Below are positions 17,970-25,934 of a DNA stretch of 33,446 nucleotides, piece after piece; position 1 is the first letter of the stretch; each line of letters opens with the position of its first letter. Source of the stretch: QHBQ01 sp038230695 (GTDB taxonomy: Bacteria; Chloroflexota; Chloroflexia; QHBQ01); NCBI GenBank assembly GCA_038230695.1, contig JBBRMT010000021.1, forward strand, positions 1 to 33,446, given 5' to 3'. Made by a program: the position numbers and the translations under genes. The notes below the pieces were generated by a model that did not search any database, was not told the DNA's origin, and saw only the letters and a list, made by a program, of their open reading frames with translations.

Positions 17970-20825
17970 TCAGGGCTGCGGAGGGCGCAGGAGATAGCGG
18001 CTGCGGCCCAGCTGGGGACGTAGCTGCGGCGGCTGATAGTAGCCGTTGTCGCCCATCACCCGCTCCAGCACCCCGCGCTCGAAGTATTGCACCATCTTGC
18101 CATCCTCAGTGAACTGATCGCTTATCGGGTAGCCGAGGCGAACCATGCCGTCATGGTCATCCCAGTAACTATGGAAGGACTTGTGCAGGGTCTTGCCGGT
18201 TTCGGTGAAGTAGCGCGGGGTATCGTCTTCTCCTTCGCTGCGGTCGTAGGGGTGCTGGCCTGGTGCGCCGTTAGGATAGCGGGCGAGGTATAGTTCGCGG
18301 CCAACTAGCCCTTCCTCGACAGGAGCGGCGGGGTTGTCGGGATGATACTCCAGCCGCGCCTGCTCGAAATATTGCACGCTGTAGATGCGGCCATCTTCGA
18401 GGCTGCGTTCGCGCAGGCGATCGCTGATCGGATAACCGAAGCGGGCCACGCCGCCTCCGGCTTCCCAGTAGGCATAGAAGGGCGCGGCCACCAAATGGCC
18501 GGTTTCGGTGAAGTAGTGGCTGGCAGGCGGGGGTGGGTCGCTGATTTTGGTAATAAATATCTTCGCCCCGTCGCAGAAATACATCTTGCCGTCCAGCCCA
18601 CAGCTAGTGTTAGCGGCAACTGGATTACGGGTGGGGAAGTCGCTCGACCAGCTTCTGCCGGTAAGATAAGCATCGCCCGCGCCGTCAACCGCAATCGCCC
18701 GCCCCTCCTCGCCGGATGAGCCACCCAGGTAGCTGGCGTAGACCACCCGCTGCCCATCGGGGCTGAACTTGACGATGAAAGCGTCACCGTTAGCGGCCAT
18801 CTTTTGGCAGCTATTGCCACCGCCAAAGTCGGGCTGGAAGGCGCGAAAGGTAGGGAAGTGGTAGGAGAGGGTCGAGCCGGTCAGGTAGGCTGCGCCGCTA
18901 GTGTCCACCGCCACGGCCACCCCGCTTGAGTCGAAGCCGCCATTTGCGCCGCAACCACGTGCGATACTCATCATGCCATCATCGTCGGGGCCGCCATAAT
19001 AAGTGACGTAGACGAAGTGGGAGCCATCGGGGGCGAGTTTGGCGAGGAAGGTGTCGAGGCCGCCACCAGCGTGTGGCTGCACCGCGTTCCTGGTGGGGAA
19101 ATCGGCGGATGAAGTTACCCCTGCCACGTAGGCTGCGCCGGTGCGGTCGAGCGCCAGGCTGTAGGCCTCATCATTGCCGCCTGCGCCCAGGTAAGTGGCG
19201 TATACCAGGTGGCTACCGTCGGGCGTGAGCTTGGCAATGAAGGCATCGTCAGTCGCATCATCGCCCCAGGGATTGTGGCTGAAGGATACGCCGCCTGGCA
19301 GCGGTTGGGCGGCATGGCGCACGGGAAAGTCCTGTGAGCGGGTGTAGCCGGTAACGTAAACCGCACCGCTGCGGTCGATGGCCACGCTGCGAATGGCATC
19401 AGCATGGCTGCCGCCGAGATAGGTGGCAAACTTCAGGGTTTTTCCATCAGCCGCAATCCGCATCAGGAAGCCATCGCCTCCCGACAGGTAACCATTGTAT
19501 CCCTCATCGCCGCCACCGAACCTGGGCTGCAAGGCATGGCGCACTGGCAGGGTGGCGGTGAGCGTGCCGCCCGCCACTACCGTCTCGCCGCCCCCAGTAA
19601 CGGCGAGGGCAACTTTGCCCTCTGGTGCTACCCCGCTGAGGTAGTGAGAGTATATAATTGATCTGCCGCTGGGGTTGAGCTTGACCAGAAAGGCGGAGCC
19701 GGGCACCCCACTTACCAGTGGGGTTGCGGCGGGGAAGTCGCTAGAACTTGTGATGCCAGCAATGTAAATATTGCCCGCCCGATCGAGGCTGATCGCCGAG
19801 GCTTCGTCATCGCCGCTGCCGCCCAGGTAGGTAGCGTATAGCAGTTGGCTGCCATCGGGAGAAAGCTTGAGGACCACTGCGTCGTTGTGGTCGCTGCTAC
19901 CCCAGTAGTTCGGCGCGAGGCGATTACCGAGGAAGCTGGTTTGCACCGCCGTGGCGCTAACCGGAAAATCGCTGGTGTAGGTGGTGCCTGCGACATAAGC
20001 GCTGCCATCGGGGCTGATGGTGATGGCACTACCGGCCTGAGTCTCGTAGCCTTGACCATCACCGTAAGCGTTGCCACCAAGCTGGGTAGAATAGACGATT
20101 TGCGGGTCAATCACCAGAGGGAGACTAGGATTGTATGCGTCAAGCTGGAAACCCACCGCGCTGTTGGCAAGCAGACGAAATCCACCGGAGACTGGCTGGC
20201 GACCAGCGGGGGTATCCTGGTAGATGTGGGGAGCGGGTTGTTGGATTGTGCCTGCCAGAGTATGTATTTCGAGCGTATCTGCAGCGAGGCTGAGTTTATC
20301 CGCGCCCGATATACGCAGGCGGATGCGGCTGGGGTCGGCATGGGCGGCGAGGATGAAGTCGTACTCCAGGCCCGCGCCGCCGTCGTAGTAGCTGAGGCTG
20401 ATACCAGGGTAGACGTTCTGGTAGGTGACACGAGCGTAGGCTGGCACGCCCACGTGCCAGCGACTGGGGTCGTTGCCCTGCAGGTAGTTGCTCACTCCCG
20501 CTAGAGGCTGGCTGGCAATTGGCGTAGCCAGGTCGCCGCCAGCTACGCCGAAGCGTAGCTGCACCGCGCCGATTAGTAGCGCTGCACCATCACTGGTGAG
20601 GGCCACGCTGTAATCGCTGCCTCTAGCCTGGTAGCGTACACTGGGCGCGAACTGCCCGACGTTTGGCTCGAAGCGTAGCTGGTTGAGGGCAGCTCTAGGC
20701 GCGATGGAGAGCGCGCCCGGCAATGCACCGGCATCAACGGCGTAACGAGTTGGCGCGGGGTTCAGACCGAGGCCGATGCTCAGTACCACCAGCCAGATGG
20801 CTACCTTCCTAATCCTGCGAGTCAC
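17970..20825 (-). CDS. Exported SBBP protein with C-terminal YFTETG/YPISD repeats
   Basis: Predicted exported protein of about 951 residues. It has a basic N-terminus and hydrophobic signal sequence (IRKVAIWLVVLSIGLGL) and an N-terminal domain with RFEPNVGQFAPSVRYQARG, as in the 3121-residue protein. A long series of SBBP repeats follows (LxYATYLGGSGDDEA ... AYVAGVTSSADFPT). The C-terminus has two copies of a Chloroflexota module (YFTETG at ~772 and ~873, YPISD, VQYFE.ARLEYHP). I prefer the GTG start at 20825 because AAAGGGG lies 6 nt before it, whereas the ATG at 20831 directly abuts that sequence; 20831 adds two residues. No SLH, lipobox or LPxTG is visible. It is cotranscribed with the LPNTG protein 12 nt downstream, so the two may act together at the surface. 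Confidence 0.85.
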   Translation of the reverse strand: MTRRIRKVAIWLVVLSIGLGLNPAPTRYAVDAGALPGALSIAPRAALNQLRFEPNVGQFAPSVRYQARGSDYSVALTSDGAALLIGAVQLRFGVAGGDLATPIASQPLAGVSNYLQGNDPSRWHVGVPAYARVTYQNVYPGISLSYYDGGAGLEYDFILAAHADPSRIRLRISGADKLSLAADTLEIHTLAGTIQQPAPHIYQDTPAGRQPVSGGFRLLANSAVGFQLDAYNPSLPLVIDPQIVYSTQLGGNAYGDGQGYETQAGSAITISPDGSAYVAGTTYTSDFPVSATAVQTSFLGNRLAPNYWGSSDHNDAVVLKLSPDGSQLLYATYLGGSGDDEASAISLDRAGNIYIAGITSSSDFPAATPLVSGVPGSAFLVKLNPSGRSIIYSHYLSGVAPEGKVALAVTGGGETVVAGGTLTATLPVRHALQPRFGGGDEGYNGYLSGGDGFLMRIAADGKTLKFATYLGGSHADAIRSVAIDRSGAVYVTGYTRSQDFPVRHAAQPLPGGVSFSHNPWGDDATDDAFIAKLTPDGSHLVYATYLGAGGNDEAYSLALDRTGAAYVAGVTSSADFPTRNAVQPHAGGGLDTFLAKLAPDGSHFVYVTYYGGPDDDGMMSIARGCGANGGFDSSGVAVAVDTSGAAYLTGSTLSYHFPTFRAFQPDFGGGNSCQKMAANGDAFIVKFSPDGQRVVYASYLGGSSGEEGRAIAVDGAGDAYLTGRSWSSDFPTRNPVAANTSCGLDGKMYFCDGAKIFITKISDPPPPASHYFTETGHLVAAPFYAYWEAGGGVARFGYPISDRLRERSLEDGRIYSVQYFEQARLEYHPDNPAAPVEEGLVGRELYLARYPNGAPGQHPYDRSEGEDDTPRYFTETGKTLHKSFHSYWDDHDGMVRLGYPISDQFTEDGKMVQYFERGVLERVMGDNGYYQPPQLRPQLGRSRYLLRPPQP

Positions 20826-21061
20826 TGCCATCCCCTTTCTATCTGTATCGCTGCCAAGAGTACAGATGAGCAGGGGAAAAGGTTGGTGGTAGTTCGGGGC
20901 AGACCCAACCCATAATCCGCGACTGAACTCTCCGAGTTCGCAAGCCAGGACATGGTGCCACAACCAGCGGCTTGCTGTAGTATCTACGTAACACACTGCC
21001 TCATATGCCGATTGTGCTAACATCTAGTATGCTATACATCCCTCATAGCCTACCTCACCCC

Positions 21062-21493
21062 CTACCCAACCTCTTGATTCACGGCTGTAGCTACCAGCGC
21101 ACCGTTCCATAGCGCGTAGGCGTGTTCCACCAGGCGCACACGCAGTAGGTTGTGGAAAGGAGTCGGCTCCTGGCCCACGCTCGGCCTGGTTACGTGTTCC
21201 CGGCACAGCCCCGCAGGCCCAGCGCCAAATAGCGAGTTCTGCATTTCTTTGCAGCTAAGGCAGGCCGCCACCACCAGCTCATCCCCGCACGCTGCAATGT
21301 AGCGGCGCACCCGATAGATATGCTTATCCCGCTCCCCCACGGTCATCCCATTTATTATCTCGGAGGTGGTCACCTCGATGATCAGGTCGAAACTAAACGG
21401 GCTGTAACCCTTGTTCTCGTTGGGTTGGATGCGCTCACGCACATATATCTCAGTGTGCGTAAGTTGTTCATATGGTGAGCGCGGCTTGGGCAT
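21062..21493 (-). CDS. Hypothetical protein, 143 residues
   Basis: I do not recognise the family. The frame has a good ribosome binding site (AGGAG about 6 nt before the ATG) and protein-like composition. It shows an N-terminal part with IYVRERIQPNE and SFDLIIEVTTSEI, and a central CLSC plus a later CREH that could bind a metal. It has no signal peptide or membrane segment, so it is probably cytoplasmic. It lies 123 nt after the caspase-helicase gene on the same strand, so it may be expressed with it. Confidence 0.65.
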   Translation of the reverse strand: MPKPRSPYEQLTHTEIYVRERIQPNENKGYSPFSFDLIIEVTTSEIINGMTVGERDKHIYRVRRYIAACGDELVVAACLSCKEMQNSLFGAGPAGLCREHVTRPSVGQEPTPFHNLLRVRLVEHAYALWNGALVATAVNQEVG

Positions 21494-21616
21494 TACGCTC
21501 TCCTAATCCTCCGGTTCGCGTAGGGTAGAAATACCTATCCAGATTTGTCGCGCCAGCTGACAGGCGGGGGTTAGATACGCTTGGCGAGGCTGAAGCGGGA
21601 TTGCGGAACTCATCAT

Positions 21617-24600
21617 CTAGCTTTCGTAAAGCGGGAGGATAGGAACTTGTGGCAGCTGCTCCGCTTCGTTTCTACGATGTGTTTGTACACCTCTACGTAT
21701 CAAAGCGAGCTTCTCTTGGCCGCGCCGATCGTTTCCCAGGCAATCGAGTATTGCTTCATCAGTGCTTGCTTCCAGCCCTTCAATGGTACACAGGCTTGCT
21801 CTGATGAGACGCTGATAATCTCCCCTGGTGAGGCTTCTGCCAACCTGCGCAGCGATATCAACAGCGACTGAAGGCACGCCGACTTCCATTCGGGTCAGAA
21901 GCCGTTGGTATCGGGTTGTTAGGTCAAGTTCAGGATGGAGCAACTCGGCGACCCGCGTAACTGCGAGAAGTATATCACAGGTCCGGGCAGCAACGGCGCG
22001 AGTCTCACCTGCCGCATCTGATGTACCGCCAACGAATTGAGTTAGTATACGTTCAATTTCCGAGATTGGCGTTGTCGTGATCCAGAGCAGGCAGGCAGCA
22101 GCCTTCTTGGCCCGCAGCGTGCCTTGATGTGGCTCCAGCACCCTCTGGTGGAGTGCGGCGATAATCGTGGGATGTACCGACTGCAGCTGTAGCTCCCGCA
22201 TCCAAGCCTGTGGCTCCTTGTTCACGCTTCGTTTATTCATCGGGAAGTACAGACTATCCAGTTCCACAGTCAATTGGGCAACCGACACCAGGGTGGTATC
22301 GTTGATCAAATCGGCTGGCACTGTAGCGAGAGCATCAACCAACCTGGTGATGGACTCCACCTCGATCCCGCCCTCGCCAGCCAGGAGACCAAGCTTAGTG
22401 AGATGGTAACCACCTGTTCCATCCTGCTCAACTAGCTTGTGCTGTTCGAGATCCTGAAGCGCATTCAGCAGATGGGTGCGATCCCATGTCCAATTCTGTG
22501 TGGTCTGCATTTGCTGGAAGGCACCGAAGCTATTCTGCAAGAAATCTACGATCTCGTCAGCTGGCAAACCATGTTTAGTTGACCGCCGAGCGGTCATGAG
22601 GATCCGGACAATGAGTGTACGAGGGTCAGTATCGCGGTCAAGGAACCGGGACTGGAGACTTTCAGGCACGCCGCGCACGTAGTGCGACCACGCATAGTAT
22701 TCTTCTTGCGGTGTCAGCGCAAGCAGGTACGAGGTGCCTTTCTCGGAAAATCCCAGCCTGCCTGCCCGCCCGACGATGTTTTTGTACTCAGCTACAGAAT
22801 ATGGCTGTGGAATAGGGCCAGGGTGTTCGAGCCCGACAATGACCACTGCGGATGCAGGTGTGTTGACCCCCATAGCAAGGGTGGTGGTAGCAGTCAGCAC
22901 CCGAATGGTTGTATCCTGCACACGGAATTGCTCCTCGATAACGGCCCGTTCTTCTCGATCAAGGTTGGCATTATGGAAGGCTACCCCGCCCGATAGTGCC
23001 TCGCGCAAGCTCTGCGATGCGCCCGAAGGGTCTCCGGACGGCAGCGCATCAAGTGCTGCCTGCGCTGGTGGGAGTCCTAGTTCCCGCGCAAGGTAGTGAG
23101 CACAACCTTGGGCCTCCCCTTTGGTCTCGCGGAAGACAATAACTTGCTTCCCCTCACCCACGAGCCTACTTACCAATGGTATTACCCAGTCCTGACTGGA
23201 ATTCTTGATCACTTGGCGCTGTATGTAAGACTGCAGGATGTGTTCATGTCCAGAATGGTCGATGTAGCGGAAGCTGCCATCCTCTCGAAGTACCCCTTCA
23301 TCCAGTGGCACTGGGCGCGCGTCTCGTCGCAGCAGCCTGGCTCCGAGCCATCGCTCCAGGCCATTGGTATCACCAATAACCGCCGACAGGGCAATCAACT
23401 GCGGCTCTATGCCCTGCCGCCTCCGCATACGAAGGAGGGTAAGGATAAATTCGAGATTGGCACCCCGCGAACGGTCTGCAAGCATTTGGACCTCATCAAC
23501 CACGACGGTGCCGACTTGGTTAAGGATGTGAGGGAAGGTAAGCACTAGCGCAGCGAACTTTTCGTAAGTCAGCAGGCAGATGTCATACTGACCTCGCAGC
23601 AGGGCTGGGACATCATCCGTGATCTCGCCGGTAGCCCTAATGGTCTTGACTCCGAAGGCTCCATATATCCTATTGAATTGCTGGTGCTTATCGTTGACCA
23701 GCGCCCTCATTGGGAGGAGAAAGAGCGCGCGCTTGCGTTCCAAGGCTCCCTTCAGGGCGGCGAGCTCCCCAATCATCGTCTTGCCGGAGGATGTTGGTGC
23801 TGAGACGATCAGATGTTCCCCCTTAAGGAGGTCGAAACCGTTGATCGCATCGAGCTGCAGCGCGTTAAGTGATGGAATTGACCCAGCCCATGCGGCGAGA
23901 AGCGCAGGGGGGAACCCATAAGCCGCAAGGCTATTAATGTCTGTCGTGACCTGTGCCCCGGTACGCTCTGGGAAGGCGGCTCTGTACAGCAGCCCCGGCT
24001 GGAATAGTGGCCACGTAAGCTCACCGTCAATCTGGCCGCGAATGGTCGGATGCTGCAGCTCACCTAGCTGTCCGGCACTGTCTATCACCCGCCGTGTAAC
24101 ATACTCGAGCAATCGCAAGACAGCAATCTTCCCGCCAGCCCTAACTTCCTCGGTACCCTGGAGCGCCTCGAGCAGGTGGTACGTAAGCAGGCCATGGCCA
24201 ATGCGAATGTTCTCCCACGCTGCCTCCGTGGCGGTCGAGGCCGTGAAGATGAGTCGTCCATTGCCAGAGAGCTGATCGAGGAGATGGTCTACGGGGGCAA
24301 GGTTACGAGGCTTAATCTGGACGTGGAGAACCTTAGCGCCCATCGCGCCGGAGAAGCAGCAGTCAAGGATGCAGACGAGCTGACGAGCGGGTATTCGGGC
24401 GAACCACTGGGTAAGGATATCAAGGGGGATACATGATGAGCCAAGATTAGAGGGGTCGGCATCATAGGTAACCAGTTCATGCGTCTCGCTACCGTGGCCC
24501 GAGAAAGCAATTACAACAACGTCTCCAGGGTCGCAGCAGGCCAATTTGTCAAACTCTTCCTCAATCGCAGCACGCGTCGCCTGCTCGTCAGTCAGGAATA

Positions 24601-24730
24601 CAGCACCGGAGCCTAGCGTGTCGGTGAAGAGGGAATAAAGGGCGGTAGCATCGCGGACTGCACAACTAAGCCAGTCGATGCCAGTTGCTTCGTAGCGGTC
24701 AATGCCGACAAATAGACCTCGAAATGCCAT
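21617..24730 (-). CDS. Caspase (C14) fused to a Ski2-like helicase
   Basis: Predicted cytoplasmic protein of 1037 residues. Residues 1 to ~230 form a caspase-like peptidase (C14): VGIDRY opening, catalytic His79 in FSGHGS and Cys125 in LDCCFSG. From about 280 follows a superfamily 2 helicase: motif I SAPTSSGKT (310-318), motif II DEVQ (412-415), motif III LSAV (448-451), and motifs V-VI TTTLAMGVNTP and GRAGRLG (654-660). A winged-helix-like region (~700-800) and a helical C-terminus follow, as in Hel308/Ski2 relatives. All catalytic motifs look intact. The ATG at 24730 is preferred over 24745 because a promoter ends 5 nt before it, implying leaderless translation, and neither start has a ribosome binding site. 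The likely role, inferred, is a nucleic-acid-sensing NTPase coupled to a protease, for defence or cell death. Confidence 0.9.
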   Translation of the reverse strand: MAFRGLFVGIDRYEATGIDWLSCAVRDATALYSLFTDTLGSGAVFLTDEQATRAAIEEEFDKLACCDPGDVVVIAFSGHGSETHELVTYDADPSNLGSSCIPLDILTQWFARIPARQLVCILDCCFSGAMGAKVLHVQIKPRNLAPVDHLLDQLSGNGRLIFTASTATEAAWENIRIGHGLLTYHLLEALQGTEEVRAGGKIAVLRLLEYVTRRVIDSAGQLGELQHPTIRGQIDGELTWPLFQPGLLYRAAFPERTGAQVTTDINSLAAYGFPPALLAAWAGSIPSLNALQLDAINGFDLLKGEHLIVSAPTSSGKTMIGELAALKGALERKRALFLLPMRALVNDKHQQFNRIYGAFGVKTIRATGEITDDVPALLRGQYDICLLTYEKFAALVLTFPHILNQVGTVVVDEVQMLADRSRGANLEFILTLLRMRRRQGIEPQLIALSAVIGDTNGLERWLGARLLRRDARPVPLDEGVLREDGSFRYIDHSGHEHILQSYIQRQVIKNSSQDWVIPLVSRLVGEGKQVIVFRETKGEAQGCAHYLARELGLPPAQAALDALPSGDPSGASQSLREALSGGVAFHNANLDREERAVIEEQFRVQDTTIRVLTATTTLAMGVNTPASAVVIVGLEHPGPIPQPYSVAEYKNIVGRAGRLGFSEKGTSYLLALTPQEEYYAWSHYVRGVPESLQSRFLDRDTDPRTLIVRILMTARRSTKHGLPADEIVDFLQNSFGAFQQMQTTQNWTWDRTHLLNALQDLEQHKLVEQDGTGGYHLTKLGLLAGEGGIEVESITRLVDALATVPADLINDTTLVSVAQLTVELDSLYFPMNKRSVNKEPQAWMRELQLQSVHPTIIAALHQRVLEPHQGTLRAKKAAACLLWITTTPISEIERILTQFVGGTSDAAGETRAVAARTCDILLAVTRVAELLHPELDLTTRYQRLLTRMEVGVPSVAVDIAAQVGRSLTRGDYQRLIRASLCTIEGLEASTDEAILDCLGNDRRGQEKLALIRRGVQTHRRNEAEQLPQVPILPLYES

Positions 24731-24735
24731 ACTAT

Positions 24736-24764
24736 ATTTTAGCATAATAGTTCGAGTTGTGCAA
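24736..24764 (-). promoter_or_regulatory. Promoter of the caspase-helicase gene, leaderless
   Basis: On the minus strand TTGCAC (24759-24764) and TAAAAT (24736-24741) are 17 bp apart. Only five bases separate the -10 box from the ATG at 24730, so transcription should begin at or next to the start codon. The absence of a Shine-Dalgarno sequence fits this. Confidence 0.6.
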
Positions 24765-24769
24765 CCTTC

Positions 24770-24952
24770 CTACGGCGCAACGAACTGTATGTAACCCACT
24801 CCTGCTACTCCTGCTCTCCGCCGCACCGCCAGCGCATGGGCGCAGTAGTCGGAGTCAGTTAAATAGCTTTCCAGCCACGCCTGGTTGATTGCATCCGCTT
24901 AGTGGAGATGTCGAAGATAAACAGAAGCGAGCTCACGGCATGCGCTGCAGAT
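24770..24952 (-). pseudogene. Decayed third copy of the HNH gene (3' part)
   Basis: Read on the minus strand, one frame gives ICSACRELASVYLRH, then a TAA, then ADAINQAWLESYLTDSDY and finally VRRRAGVAGVGYI before a stop at 24770-24772. This parallels the ends of the two intact HNH proteins (SWCRACRHRYMAARW; ADKINQARQKRYHDPEDSSY; ERRRAGAASIRYI). The part between the Cys pair and ADAINQ is shortened, and the HNH core is gone. The remnant fills most of the space between the two divergent caspase genes and reaches the promoter of the second one. Confidence 0.7.
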
Positions 24953-24965
24953 TGCAATATTTGCA
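24953..24965. promoter_or_regulatory. Candidate operator palindrome
   Basis: TGCAA-TAT-TTGCA is a 5-bp inverted repeat with a 3-bp centre that overlaps the -35 box (24961-24966) of the caspase promoter. The -35 region of the opposite promoter also sits in a small palindrome (GTTGCACAAC). A repressor bound here could block the plus-strand promoter. This is suggestive only. Confidence 0.3.
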
Positions 24966-24989
24966 CTACACCAGTTCTCGCAGTATAAT
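24961..24989 (+). promoter_or_regulatory. Promoter of the stand-alone caspase gene
   Basis: TTGCAC (24961-24966), a 17-bp spacer and a perfect TATAAT (24984-24989). The start would fall near 24996, giving a leader of about 45 nt that contains GGAGGAGG 8 nt before the ATG at 25040. The -35 hexamer and spacing are identical to those of the divergent caspase-helicase promoter. Confidence 0.7.
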
Positions 24990-25039
24990 CTTACGTAAAT
25001 CAGGACAGCGATGACGGAACAATGGAGGAGGCTAACACC

Positions 25040-25933
25040 ATGCCGTTCAATCAAGGCTGTGCGCTAATCGTTGGTGTCGGCAAACATCAATATTTGCCAG
25101 GCTTGAACGTACCACAACTATCAAACGAGGCCGCCACCATCGCGCAGGCCCTATATAGTCAAGGTGGTTATCCGCAAAATCAGGTGTCACTGCTGCAGGA
25201 CGGGGCAGCTACCCGTGCTGCGTTGGTGGCCGCATTGCAGCAGCTTGCCAATACTGCCCAGCCGACCAATATCGCCATATTCTACTATACTGGCCATGTC
25301 GACTTCGCTACTGACGGCAGCTTTTACCTGACCACCACCGACACTCAATTCGACAATGACAAAATCAAGCCAGGTACTGGCCTTAGCTCGTCTGATTTCC
25401 TCGATCTATTGTGCGACATCAAGGCAAAGCTATTGCTTGTTATCCTCAATTCCTGCTTCTCAGGTCAGCACGAAACCTGGCTTGGCCTCAACCCTTCCTT
25501 TGAAACACCTAGCATAGGTAGACGTTTTCCTGATGAACTCGTTAGTTCTACTCTGGCCACGGGCAGTGGACGCGTTGTCATTACCTCCTGTCAGGAAAAC
25601 GAGTTTTCCTGGATAGGTAATGGCAACATGACTATCTTTGGTCAGGCATTTGTGTCTGCTATTGATGGCAGCGCCAGGCTCCCAGGTAGGTACATCTCTG
25701 TCTATGATCTCTACAACTATCTGTACTCCACCGTTTCGCCTGCTGTTCAGCTACTCGCAGGCAGTAGTCAGGAGCCAGAACTGACTGTGTTGGGCCACTA
25801 TAGTTCCCATATGGATGTGGCAGAAAATCCTGCAGCCTCAATGCTAGAGTACAATGAAGCACCGGGCTCGGTAGGGCCAATAGGCCAGATTCAAAGGGTA
25901 GATCCTGATTCGAGTAAACGAAAGTTTCCCTAG
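25040..25933 (+). CDS. Stand-alone caspase-family (C14) peptidase
   Basis: Predicted cytoplasmic cysteine peptidase of 297 residues. It opens with CALIVGVGKHQY, typical of bacterial caspase-like proteins, and has the catalytic His86 in YYTGHVDF and Cys139 in LNSCFSG. The residue after His is Val where GHG is usual. After the catalytic fold (to about residue 235) the C-terminal ~60 residues show no domain I know. The ATG at 25040 is chosen over an in-frame ATG at 25022 because GGAGGAGG lies 8 nt before it. It is the only confident complete plus-strand gene here. It is transcribed away from the caspase-helicase gene and runs head-on into the STAND-WD40 gene with one base between the stop codons. 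Activation by the neighbouring STAND protein is a reasonable but untested inference. Confidence 0.88.
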   Translation: MPFNQGCALIVGVGKHQYLPGLNVPQLSNEAATIAQALYSQGGYPQNQVSLLQDGAATRAALVAALQQLANTAQPTNIAIFYYTGHVDFATDGSFYLTTTDTQFDNDKIKPGTGLSSSDFLDLLCDIKAKLLLVILNSCFSGQHETWLGLNPSFETPSIGRRFPDELVSSTLATGSGRVVITSCQENEFSWIGNGNMTIFGQAFVSAIDGSARLPGRYISVYDLYNYLYSTVSPAVQLLAGSSQEPELTVLGHYSSHMDVAENPAASMLEYNEAPGSVGPIGQIQRVDPDSSKRKFP

Positions 25934-25934
25934 A

